Origin: Crocodylus rhombifer
Lineage: Eukaryota > Chordata > Crocodylia > Crocodylidae
Reading direction: 5' to 3'
Length of the DNA: 64,000 nucleotides
Assembly (NCBI GenBank): GCA_038503035.1
Contig: JAVSML010001012.1
Location: forward strand, 62,001-126,000
Shown: positions 1-12,100 of the stretch, piece after piece
Numbering within the stretch: position 1 is the first letter of the stretch
Layout: every line of letters starts with the position of its first letter
Made by a program: the position numbers and the translations under genes
Notes under the pieces: model-generated
Told to the model about the DNA's origin: nothing
Database searches by the model: none
What the model saw: the letters and a program-made list of their open reading frames with translations, nothing else

Positions 1-3000
1 TTAATAACCTTGTTTTGAGAGGGGTGGACCTCTATCCAAGACTTGCAGTGTAAAGCAGGTGTGTATTGAAAGTTAAAAACTATAAAGTGATAACAGCAGT
101 TTTTGTGCTGAACTTTTGACTTGGTACCTCAAAAGTATAAATTTCTGTACTTGCATGCCACTCTAACATATTCCCAGAAGGAGTTGCCCTGGGAGCAAAA
201 TTGGATGTTTGGACAAACCAAATATTCCTGTTTCATCTTAAAAGGCTTAATGAATAGCAGTTTAAGAGTTCCAGTGGGCTCCAAACAGAATAACCCATTG
301 TGCAGAGTTTAATTTTAGAAAACAAAAGTAGCCAACTTCAGCTGCATCAGAGCACTAAATGTGAGACATTCTGGAAAGGAATGTGTAAAAAGTATCAACT
401 GTAAAAACTGCCAGTTTCTTTAGAACATTGAAGCGAGACCACCCAAATTTAAAGTTACTTGTACAAAACAATGCACTTACAGCAGTTAGAGGCATAGGTC
501 ATGTAATAAGGTGAAATGATGTCACAAACACAGGTTGACACATGATGTAATGATTTTTATTTCATCACTGAGAACATGTTTCTCTTAAGTGGTTGCAGTA
601 CATCAGGTACATGTTGCTGAGTTCTTCATACGTTTTTAATCTTAGTATGTATGAGTAAGCTGTAAGCTCTGAAAGCCATTTATATTTTCTTCCCTGTGAG
701 TGTTGAATAAATTTTGAACCTTGCCTCACGTAGTTCTTCATGATGGCAATTGTCTCTTATACCCAGTGAATTATTAGTAGGAACTATGTTCCAGCTCAAA
801 TGGTGCAGAATGAAGCAGGTAGGAAACACATGACTGGAAACGTGTTATGAGCAAAGAAAATGAGCGTAAAATGGTGTGAGCAAGATATTTCACTGATGTC
901 CAAAAACATGGATGAACAAGTCTGTTTTATGTCTGGAAAGGTAAATTTTAAACAACTTGGCACAAGACCAGTGAACCAGCTGTTCTGAATTTTTGTTCTT
1001 AAATCATTATGGTGCCTTAAAGGTAGGTGCACTTAAACGAGAAGCCTTGTGCATTCAAATTTACCAAATGCTTAGATTGATCATTTTTCTACTCTAAAAG
1101 ATTAAACAGTTAAATTTATACCAAGTTTCATGTACAAGTACATTCAGATTAGTGCCTCTCTTTTTCTTTTAACACTCCAAATTTAGTTACAAAGTTTATG
1201 GACTGTGTTTTGGAGTAAAACATAATCCAATGTAAGGAACTGTAATAGGACCCAACTACAATGCATTTCAGGCTGAAAGTGTGGGTGGTTCACTTAAAAT
1301 AACATCTGTTAATCTATTCTGGGACTCTGATCCGATCCAAGTTTGGAAGAGAAGAAACTGAAGGTTTCACAATCTTACATCACTTGTGGGATATAAACCA
1401 CCGCCGTTTGTCTGCTCCTGGACTTTGAGGAGTGGGGGAGATTGAGAAATTAGGCTGTTAGTGCTCATTTAGAAAATGAGGTGAAGCATGTTTGTTTCTA
1501 TTAACCTCTAAAAGTAATGTTGTCATATTTGCATTTGTCCAAATATAAAACAGTGCCTATGCCAAATATAAAACAGCAGCTACCTGCTTCACTAAACTAA
1601 TTACATCAAAGCATGTCCACTTTATCACATTTCAGTTCACTGTAAAATACTTTTGCATTAAAATATAAACAGGGACTGTCTTCACTGAAGCAGAATGAAA
1701 TATTTATGTGTATTGATCATATACTCAGCATTATACAAATCTATGGAAACATTTTGATCACAAAACAATGCAACTAAGCATGCTTCCCAGTATAGTGTGA
1801 TGGAAATTTCTAGGAAAATACCAATGAAAAGAAAAAAGAAGAATGCACCACCCTGGCTTTAACTAGTAAGTCTTTTACTTAGTAAATCAAAGGTCTGCCT
1901 GGAAAAAAGGCAGGAAGATGGACAGCCACGTCATAGACTGGAGCAGCCACTGAAATCTTCATCGCTTTCCCAATAGTCTCCACTAACTGACAGAAAAACA
2001 AATAGGTTAATTATATTGTCATTAATGTAGTAGTTCTGTGATGAGTATTCTTGTTCTAAAGAACAAATTTAATTAGGAATAGTAATGAGTAGTAACTGGG
2101 AATTAGACTGAATACTACAAGAGAGGAGGGAGGATTGGGGGAGAGCTTTGGATTCTTAGAAACTATAGCACGAATTGAATTGAGGAGGGACTTGAAAAAA
2201 GGAGGTCATTCCTGCTTACAATGTGGCTTTAAAAAGGAGGCCATCAGTAATGGTGCTATGCTAAAATCTTATGAAAATATCTGGGTCAGTTCTCAACCTT
2301 TTTAGACTAGAGGCACCCCTCAGAAAATGCCCAGCTACTTAGCTTTCATGCATTTTTTTTGACTATAGAAAAATAATACAGCAACTTTACTGCTGCAAAG
2401 AACTCGGAAAGGCCACGAGAGATCACAGTGTTTTTAACGCTGGGCTTCTGGTTGAAATCTCCGGATTTATCTTGGGGATCATGTTTGCACACCTAACAGT
2501 GCTAACATTGTATGGCACTGGGACTCATCCTTAAAAGGACACCCTGGTTGAGAATCACTAATCTAGGTGGTGGTGAGGTTTTGTGGTATTTCTGCTCCGC
2601 TGGAAGAGACTTACCGAATTTCTCTAATCTATACTGTTATCTTTATTTTCATTTTCATAACTTGTTTTTATGAATTAAAAACATTCCTTAGAATCATGTC
2701 AAAAGTTTGAAAACAAGATGATTGATAAAGAACAAGGTGGGTTGAGAGCAGATTTATGTTTAGCAGAACCCTACTGAGAGCCTCTTTAAAATGCAGTCTT
2801 GGATCCCATGAAGAAAACCTTCATTTAGTACTAGTACTTTTGGGGGTCTGTCTTGTTTCCATGTGGTACATGAAGGTTTGGGGGACGGAGGTGTTCTGCA
2901 GTAAAATACTAGTTGATTGTACATAAAACATTAGTAGCTGGAATAACCATGGGGCTGTTGCAGTATAAAAGCTACACGGAATACAGACCAATCGTGCTAT

Positions 3001-3943
3001 CACTTCAAACAGCAGGAACTTGTTGACTGGAGCTCTCACATATTCCATGTATTAAATGCTTAGCTGTTGCATGTAATGGTTTTGTTTAGCTTTGGGTTCA
3101 CAGGGGAGCAGCGGACAGGCTGAGCTGAGCCTTCTCTGCTGTTGAGGTTCACATGTTTTATGCTTTCTTTCCTTCTGTGCATATAGTGTTTGCACACAGC
3201 CCAGATCTAGGAATGGAAAGGTTGTGTGCCATAAACTGAAAAAGCTTATTTTCCTTAAAAAAAGAAACCTAAGAGAGGCTTGGTAAAAAAAAAAAAATAA
3301 TGGTGTTGAATCTCTCTTGACTCTACATGGCAGCTAGTTTCTCAAAACAACCTAAAAACTGGCAGATTCAGTCTTGCCCTACCCCTAGTTCTGGCCATAG
3401 TTGCATCTCTCCACTGATTATTCCCTGTCGTTTGCTTCACAAATTGCTATGCATTTCAAGTCCTGGGTGTGTTTATTTGAGTATGTAATGAAAGCAGTAG
3501 CAGCAGGCTTTCAGTCTGACTGAGGGGATGTTGCAGCTGTTCCAAAATGTGGAATGTAACCTGGAAGGAGGTGAAGGTATGGCCCGAGCCAGGCAGTGAG
3601 GTGGGGATCAGAAACGACTGACTTTGTCTGTCCTGGGAAATGGCTACTGCTAGTTGACAAAAGGAAAAAGTGGGTTGCTTTACCATGTGAAACTCTGCAA
3701 CTCTATGGCTTGTTTAAAAAGGGGTCTTCCCCTTTAAACCCAGTGTGTGGCAGGTGTGCACTTTGAATACACTGAAAAGAGCAACTAATACACTCTGAGG
3801 CAGGACTGATTATTCAGCATTAGCTAACAAGTGTTTTCTATCACCCTGGCCGTGATGCATCACTTCCATGCAGGGCTCTGACGTTGTGAAGGTATTTCCT
3901 TCATTCAGCTTTGTTCTAATACATTTACTGTTTTGGCTGGCAG
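1..3943 (+). other. SCAF4: Intron of SCAF4 upstream of its last coding exon
   Basis: AT-rich sequence with no exon that I can recognise. It ends in a pyrimidine-rich stretch and a CAG acceptor at 3,941-3,943, directly before the last coding exon. The open frames here are short and look like chance. It carries one hAT-type element (2,287-2,560) and an AATAAA at 706-711 that could mark an intronic polyadenylation site. An upstream SCAF4 exon hidden here cannot be excluded. Confidence 0.6.
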
Positions 3944-4785
3944 GTACTCAAGGAGTTGCACCACCACCTGCTCCCGTGGTTGGATTACAGACCCCCTCTA
4001 CTGGACTCCTTGGGGCACGGCCTGGTTTAATACCACTCCAGCGACCTCCTGGAATACCACCACCACCTCTGCAACGCTTTCCCTTAATGCCACCACGGCA
4101 TATGCCTCCCCATATGTTACACAGAGGTCCACCCCCTGGGCCAGGGGGCTTTGGCATGCCTCCCCCTCATGGAATGAAAAACCCATTTCCACCACCTGGC
4201 CCCTTTGTTAGGCCAGGTGGAGGGATGTCAGGAAGTGGAGGATCAGGTGGACCTGAGGATAATAGAGATGGAAGGCAGTTTAGGAATGATAGGCAGACAT
4301 TCGGTTCTAACAGAGACCAGGAAAGGTATGGAAGGAGATCTTTTGGAAATCGGGTAGAAAATGATCGCGAGCGCTATGGTAACCGCAACGATGACAGGGA
4401 TCATGAGCGACTTGGTAATCGTGAAAGGAGAGAATGGGGAAGAAGAAGCCCTGAACGCGACAGACACAGAGACTTAGAGGACAGGAATCGACGGTCCAGT
4501 GGGCACCGAGACAGAGAGAGAGATTCTAGAGATAGGGAATCTCGCAGAGACAAGGAAGAAAATCGAGGCAAGGAGAAACCTGAGCTGACAGACAGGGCAG
4601 ATGGTGACAACAACCATGAATCTCACAGTGGCAAAGTGGAAAATGCAGACATTGTTTCAGAACTTAATACAGGAGCGTCTGAACCCACAGGTGTAAAACC
4701 TAATGAAGCGTTAACATCTGAGGCTACCTCATCTGTTGAACAAGCTGCAAAGGATATTGGCTCAGTTGTAGAGGCTCCTCGTTAG
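3944..4785 (+). CDS. SCAF4: SCAF4 last coding exon (C-terminal about 280 residues)
   Basis: The exon starts after the acceptor TTGGCTGGCAG. Its first two bases complete a codon begun in the previous exon, and it stays open to the TAG at 4,783-4,785. Seen: a proline/glycine/methionine-rich block in its first 90 or so residues (PPGIPPPPLQRFPLMPPRHM), a glycine run, then about 100 residues of Arg-Asp-Glu-Ser repeats (RDRERDSRDRESRR), then an acidic, Ser/Thr-rich tail ending VEAPR. Known: SCAF4 and its paralogue SCAF8 bind the phosphorylated C-terminal domain of RNA polymerase II and suppress premature polyadenylation; their CTD-interaction and RRM domains lie further N-terminal, outside this window. 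SCAF8 was considered, but the SOD1 gene placed tail to tail fits the SCAF4 locus. The ATG at 3,868 is intronic and is not a start. No frameshift or stop is seen. Confidence 0.88.
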
Positions 4786-5985
4786 AGACTGGAATTTGTC
4801 AAAACATGACAGTGACATTTATTGGAGTGTAGAGCTTTAGAGTTGTACATTATGCTGTATTATATTTGCTTCTGCTATATCACAGCCCCTCAGTAGTTGG
4901 TGGGGAATTGTAAGCAATTTGATTGCTTCCCTTCTATTTAAAATAGCCACAACATAACACAAGATACTGAAGATATGAATAAAATATTACCCATTTTTGC
5001 TGTAACTTTTTTAAAGTTTTGACTTTAAAAAGTTTACAAATCAGAAGTAGAAGTGCTTTCTATTATTTTTTTTTAATTTAAGAAAAGGTAACGGTGAAAG
5101 CTCCTCAAAACAATAGGGATGTGTTTTTAATAAACTCTATTTTCGTAACAAACTTTAACGTGTGCTATTCTTCCTACACTGCACTGAAGTGGAAAAGGAT
5201 TGTTCAACATCTTAAAGTTTGAACTGTTAATGCTGTACTGGAGTCTAAATTAGACTGTTTTGTTTATATTTGTTAAAAGAAATACATCTGTTTGTGTAGC
5301 TATTCACAGAAGCAAATTTTTATTTGTAACATGTTATTTTGATTTTAGATTGCTGCATTTTAATGATCTACTTGACCATACTAGGTAAAGTTAGTGGTTT
5401 TAAAACGTTGTTTGAAAAGGTAATTGTTTAGTGTTTGCATTGCAATCAAGGTTTTACTTTTTCCTCCAATTGGTTCTGTGGTAAATGTTGCCCTAATTAA
5501 CCTTTAAAAAATGGATGAAAGTGGACACCCTCAGACATATTTTGTCTGCTCTGCTTGTAATGTTATAAGATTATTGTGTGTGGTGGGCTGGGGAAGCACA
5601 CCAGTTCAGCATCTTTTGTACTTGTAATTCATTGATGCTTTTTGGAAAGTGGGTTGGAAAAAAAAAAATCAAAGACACCAAATCACCAATTTTAAAATGC
5701 TAACCTATTTTTTTTAAGTGGGGATGAGAAGAGGGGAATATTAAAGGGTTTTAAAATGCTGCCTGTTCCTTCACAAAAATCTAGCTAGTTACTGCTGTCT
5801 GTTTATATTGTCTACCTCCTGTACTTCAACAAGAGGTAGGTTAAAACTTCTTATCCACATGGTGGTGTATTTGTCAGACTTGGGGGAAAAAAACTGCATT
5901 TTCTTGTATTCATGTAAGTTTAACCATACTCTCCATCTGACTTAAACTATTTTGTCAAATAAACTATACAAGAGCAAGTATTAGT
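4786..5985 (+). other. SCAF4: SCAF4 3' untranslated region (end inferred)
   Basis: AT-rich, non-coding sequence directly after the stop codon. It has three AATAAA signals, at 4,978-4,983, 5,129-5,134 and 5,958-5,963. The end at about 5,985 assumes the third is the main distal site. Further AATAAA at 6,511-6,516 and 6,952-6,957 could extend it. The sequence alone cannot say which is used. Confidence 0.5.
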
Positions 5986-8784
5986 TCAGTTAGCCCTTCA
6001 GGTGCAAACAATTTGGAGACCGCCACAGGAAATTGAACCAAACTGTAAAACCCAGACAAATTCTGTATATGGAAGTGCTCTTCATGATTAACCTGCATAA
6101 GAAAATAAGGCTTATGTTGGACAACAGTTTCAGTTTATGCTTATTATATTCTAAAATACAGTGGGAAAAATTCTATGAATCTTGTGCATATTTAAACATT
6201 TTTTCCCTTGAGATAGCTATGCTTTACATTTTAAAAGTTTTCTTTTCCTTACTACATGAAGGGCAGCTGCTTTCTTACATCAGTACTTTTTTCATAGCTG
6301 CTCTGCAGCAGGGGTATTTTTGGGGGAGGAGGGGGTAATAATAGGGGAGTTATGGCTGGGGAAAGGACATATATTTTTATGTTCTCACAATAGCAGAATA
6401 AAGAGAGAAAAAAAACCTGTTTACATACTTGTAGTGAACTCAACTTCCGTGTTTAAAAAATTTGTGTCCTTGATGTTTGTTTCATGCTGGGCCAGCAGAA
6501 CTAACTTTTTAATAAACAGATGTATTTATGTCTAGGCTTAAAACTGTCTTAGCAAGAACAGCCATAATTCTGTGAGGAAGATTTTTTTTGAATGAATACA
6601 TTTTATTAAAAAATTTGAAGACAAGAATGAAGGAGATGGAGGGCTTATGTATTTCAGTTTGCATAAATTCCACCTTACATTCTCACCAGCTTTGCTTGGG
6701 TAGGATACTGCAAATATCCAAAAAATCTCTAGCATTTTTTCTTTAATTCTGCTTTCATCCCTATTTCTATTGCTGCTTTGCTAAAGCACTAAGATGTATT
6801 GTCTTTCAAATACCACATGCAATTGCCATTTGCTTTTCTATATACCAGCAACATTATGTAGAATAGTGTCTCCTGAAAGTGGACTTTTACTTTTGGCTTT
6901 CTCCTTGAAATCCATAATTAGTATACCCTGAACACAAATTTCTCTCAAGTGAATAAAGCCATTTTTATAGGGCTTTCAAGTTTCCCTTAAACTGGAGGCA
7001 GTTGGTGCTGATCACTATTGTTTTGGAATGAAGCATTTCTATAGGAATATAAAGAACTGACAGTTTCAGTGTTCTCCCTGCAGTGCTCCGATTGAGATTT
7101 CAGTTGAATCAAAAGTTTTTGGATTGATCAGACACTTAATATAATAAAGTTGTCCAATTTCAAAGCAGGCACCTATGCACTTGCCTAAAAGCAAAAATTA
7201 AATTAGACTAACTGGGGCAGTGGAATGGAACTGGTATTCAAGTAATCTTTAGCTGCAGTTGTTCTGTACTTAAGGCTATGGCTTGTGCTTCTGGTTCAGG
7301 GAGGAGAACCAGAACTTCAGTGATTTTTAGAACAGGTGACTATCCTTCAAATTTTTGAATGCAAACAAGTCTTATTTCATAAAGTGTGTTTTTGAGAGTA
7401 GCAGTAGGAGACAAGATGGTGGTATTTCCCTGATGTTTAACATCACTCTGAAGACAGGTTAGTCCACTGAATGGCACAGGTGCATAGAAATTAGGTAGGT
7501 GATTCTTGGCCATATATATTATGCTCACATGTGTTGTCATATCCTTTCACTTTCTTGCTATAGCAACATTTCATTACATTGAAATTTAAGTGTGTAAAGG
7601 GCTATCAACTATATATGTAAAGGAATGCTAAGATTCAAATCTACTAAAGCTAATTTTCCTCTCCCAAGGAGACAGCCTCTTCAGACGATTCTGTTCCTGT
7701 ATAGCAGGAAGTATTAGCCCTTTAAAGCTGCAAATTCTTATTACTCTGATATGCTGTATAGTGGATACTTCATTAAATTTAGTTGGTAAGGGCTTTCTGC
7801 TTACTATGTATTCCTCACAGTACATACATTGAGGCTTACTGAATTAGCTGGCTTCATTTGAAATGACAGCTGTTTGCAAATTTCTCCCTATATCCAGATA
7901 TGAAGAACTACTATATACAAGCATGAAAATATCCAAATTCATATGTCCAAAGAGAGCTGCTGTTATGTTCAAGTGATTATGCATTTAAGCCATGAAGTGA
8001 TTAGACACTACAAAACTACTCCCACTATCTGCATGTTTGGTTTGTCCAACTGACCAGAATATGCAGTTACCCTTTCAAAATAAGTTCCAAATTCTAGTGT
8101 TAGGCTCTGAGAAGGTAATTGTTTATTTAACTCCACTGCTTTTGTTCTGATGACAGGAATAAAGCCAACTAAAGCAGCAACAGAAGATGATGAGGGATAG
8201 AGAATCTTTATTTTACCCCCTTACTTCTCACTCTAAAACAAATTAGTCTCATTTACATTTTTTTTTTTTTTAAAAAGGTTCAAGATAAAAGTAGAAGTAT
8301 TAAGGTCACAACATCCCTTCTTTAAGAATGGTTGTTGCCACCCCATCCACCACTGTAGTAGATAAAGCAAAAAAGTGTTAATGGGCCTGAACAGAAATTA
8401 CTTTGCAAAGCAGAAGAGAGAAGCCTCACTTGTCACATCAAGTTAATAGTAACTATTTGACTGGGACAGTGTTTGATGCAAGCCCCACAAAATATTTGAA
8501 GAATTACCTGTGGGAGTGGCAAGTTGTCTCAGCCTAGAAGTAGTTCCTTTCATTTACCTTAACATGCTGGTTGTATAGTGTCTTGACAATTCTAGGCAGA
8601 ACTTTACTTATCAAATTGTTTCTGGAACTAGACACTGTTCCCTACATAGTTGAATAACTGAAGTGTTCCCTATGTTCCACATTAAGTTATAAACAGTATG
8701 ATAGAGGACCAGTGTGACAAGAGCTTTCATTAACAGAATGGTAATTTAATGACTAGAACAGATCACATTGATGCAGAAGACTGC
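5986..8784. other. Spacer between the convergent SCAF4 and SOD1 genes
   Basis: About 2.8 kb of AT-rich DNA between the two 3' ends. There is no recognisable gene or clear transposon. It includes a G-rich stretch near 6,318-6,335 and a short T/A run near 8,259-8,275. Two TTTATT motifs (minus-strand AATAAA) near 8,122 and 8,207 could be distal SOD1 polyadenylation signals. Confidence 0.5.
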
Positions 8785-8999
8785 AAAACTATTCCATCAA
8801 TATCACTTTAATAGCAATGAACATTATACAAAATAAACCAAGTCAGTTTGACAAGTTCACAGATACTTGGACTCAAAATAGCAATGAGATTAAGTGGTAA
8901 AGCTTCTGCCAAAATAGGGCCAAGAATAGTGCTTCTAATGTAACTTCCAAAGCCTTATTTCTCATTTCCACCTTAAGTAATTCAGGTACAGTGCAACAA
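8785..8999 (-). other. SOD1: SOD1 3' UTR (end inferred)
   Basis: Sequence following the SOD1 stop on the minus strand. TTTAAT at 8,807-8,812 reads ATTAAA on the minus strand and is a plausible polyadenylation signal about 190 nt after the stop. Minus-strand AATAAA motifs near 8,207 and 8,122 are alternatives that would give a longer UTR. Confidence 0.35.
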
Positions 9000-9110
9000 T
9001 TACATCTTGGCTATTCCAATTACGCCACAAGCCAAGCGACCACCAGCATTGCCAGTTTTTGTGCTCTCCTCATTTTCTCCTTTACCCAAGTCATCCTCTC
9101 TCTCATGGAC
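9000..9110 (-). CDS. SOD1: SOD1 exon 5, coding part
   Basis: 37 codons including the TAA at 9,002-9,000. It encodes [18 protein letters not shown], then [18 protein letters not shown]: copper ligand H120, the electrostatic loop, R143 and C146. The acceptor is unusual: the AG at 9,112-9,111 is preceded on the minus strand by an unbroken run of 34 T. Confidence 0.95.
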   Translation of the reverse strand, partial: VHEREDDLGKGENEESTKTGNAGGRLACGVIGIAKM

Positions 9111-9148
<38 letters not shown>

Positions 9149-12100
9149 AATATTATATGAATGCATAATAAAAAGTAATTTTAATATATGCTGCAGTAAC
9201 AAAGGCAAGTTAGAAGTACTGGTTCATGTGGTTTTTAAAATCCCAGGAGGCCTTAATGTACCTTACTTCCATGCAGAGGGGCAATTCTAGTCCACATGAA
9301 GTGGAGCTGCCTCCCCCACAGCCTCCCCAAAAAGTTAAGTATTCAGATCATTACTACAAAGTTTGTAATGCAGTGACTAGGGGAGAATTTCTTTAGATCT
9401 AGCCAACCTGCCCTTCAACTACATCCCAGATGCAAAACACTTGTTTGTAAGCTGCAGTGATTATTTAGCAGTCACTTTTCATTGACTTGTCATAAGATAG
9501 ATTTACCCCAGAATCTCAGACTGAAACCAGAATAAGCTTACTCCTTTAAGCAAGAACTCTTTACTGTAAAGTAGACTAGAAGTATGAATGCAACAACACC
9601 ACCCCCACCCCATACACAGTTCTGCATGGAATTCGGCCCTGTAACACAAAGTAATCCAAAGCAAGTTTGGCCATAGAGGCAGCCTCCATCTGAAGTGGAG
9701 GACACTAGCCAAGTTAAAAAGGTGGTCAGCTATTAACTCAATAGCCAATACTGATGCTAGAGTGCCCTTTGCCAAGCCACTTTTGAACCATATTAGAATC
9801 AAGTGAGGTACTGGAGAGGGACACATGCAGAGTTTACACTCAAGTAAAAACACTCCGTAAGAGTATTTGGTTACAGATGAGATGGTCTCAGTGGCCAAGG
9901 AGCTGAACAGCTGAAAGGAAGCAGAATTAAGCAAGGAAAAGGAAAAAACAAAAAACAGACAACTGACTTATCTAGGCTGCCAGACTGGAAGCACATTCTT
10001 GGCACCATGCAAGCCAATTATTGTTTACATCTGGAAGCATGCTGTGGCAGTAAGGTTCGTAATGTTTTAGGGGGACAACTTCTCCCTTGTTTAAACTGGC
10101 ACTAACAGGGTTATTTTGTCTTGATCCAGACTCAATTTTTTTTGTAGTATACTTTTAGCTTTTAACCCCTTCCACAATCTTGAAGGGAACTTCTCTGTTC
10201 ACGTCAATACAGAAGACCCATAACCTTCAGTTTAAGCATACCATGTGTTCCATTTAAACATTATACTTCCAGAAGCTAGAGCTTAGAAAACAGCCAATAC
10301 AAGTGAATGTTTGCTTTTGCTAGCACAGCTTCACTAAGCAAGGATTGAAGGTAATAGTTCTGGGTGGACTTAATGGCTGGAAGTTTGTTCTTCAAATGCA
10401 CAGCTATACTTGCACACTTACAAACAAGTACACACCCTTGCATCAAGTAATTTAGTTCTTGTTATTGCATTTTTCTCCTCTGTATTTTATTACCATCTTC
10501 AGGAATCTCAGCTTGCAGAACTATACAAGAAGGCTTTCTGGCCTCTTAAAAAATCCAGTTAGCTCAAAAACAATCCACAAACTGCTTTTTTTGAGTACTT
10601 AAAAGCCAAATACCTGACAGTTCTTTTTGCAGTGGATTTATGACTTCTGCAATACAGGTTCAGTATAGCAGATTCCAATCCCTCAATCTTGGAAGTACTC
10701 ACCACCATGGTACGTCCAATAATGCACTGGGGTCCAGTAAGTGAAATCTGGGAATCTATAATGGATATCTCCGCCACTCCACCCTTAGCAGTCACATTGC
10801 CGAGGTCTCCAACATGCCTGGAATGCAGAGAAGAAGTCTTTAGAGGCCAAGCCTTTCACCAGTACCAAGTAGTGAGTGTTCTCCATTTAACAAATCAAAA
10901 TGGAAACAAACATACACAAAATTAAGCGCGTTCAAACCAAAACCCAGCTGTTATTTGCACTAGATTTTGCACTGGAACGGAGTTCTCATACTCTCACCCC
11001 CCCACCTCCACTTGGAAGTGAACAGGAGTCATAACAGCATTAGTGCAAAGAGATAAGGAGTTTTTCTAACCCAATACATCTTTAAAAGATAGCGAGTAAA
11101 TTCCTTGCCTAACACTTCAGTCTCAGTAAGAGCTGGGGGAAGCCACCAAAATACAGGCAGAGCTTTTGACCAGTGCAAGCATTAAGAAAAACAAGCAAGT
11201 GCAGCTTAAGACAATATTGCCCAACTCAAAAAAAAAAAAATTAACCCATAGTAGTCTTCAACCACATTCTGGAATAATATTTGAGCAATTTAGAGATACA
11301 CCAAGTATGTGACATTCCAAGCAGCTGGTTCTTTCAAGCTCACAGGCACTTTAGGTACATTTAACTTACTTTATGCAAGCTCAAGGGGATATACTTATTC
11401 CTTTGAGGACATGTTTGCAGACCCACAGCTTTGGAATAACAAATTAATATTATTTTGTTCCCATCAGGAACAGGTTTGGCATTTTTCAGGCTAAACTTGC
11501 TCATCAGGGAAGTTTCATTATGAGAAGTTAAGGAAGTTTTTTTTTTGGGGGGGGGGGAAATGTTTGGTTTTTTGTTTTTTTGCTTAAGAGAGTCTAGAAC
11601 TTTCTCAAGTTAGAACTCATAGAAGACTGGGTTACTCCTGAAACAAGATATTTTTAATATCCAATTTATTGCAAGTTCACAATGCCCAATCTCAGTTTGT
11701 CATTAGTGTTCAGCTGTTTTGCTTGTACCAATTTCCTACTGCATGTACCCAGTGACATTTGTATTTTCCGAATTGCAAAATAAAACAAAAAAATGCCAGA
11801 CACCATGACTTTATTTACTCAGATTCCTGCCCCAGGGTAGCTATATCATTGTGTGTGGTGACCAGGATTTATTTTTTGTTTTAAGTGAGTAATACTTACC
11901 AAACTACATGCAATGTGATCAGGATTTTTTTTTTTTTTTGACCAAAAAAAAAAAAAAGCTGAAATCAAGCTACTTGCAACGATCAAAATAAAAACATTAC
12001 CCCCTCCACTCCCTTAGTGGGGGGGAGGGGGGGGGGACAAACAAACAAACAAACCAAACTTTTGCATCCAATTCATAGTTTCAGGTGTTCATTTGGCCAC

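Noticed and set aside
3868..3943. N-terminal extension of the SCAF4 frame from ATG 3,868
   Set aside because: It lies upstream of a clear CAG acceptor and reads an intron-like hydrophobic stretch. The protein similarity starts at the exon border.
8991..9290. 99-residue plus-strand frame containing a poly-Lys run
   Set aside because: Antisense to SOD1 exon 5 and its T tract.
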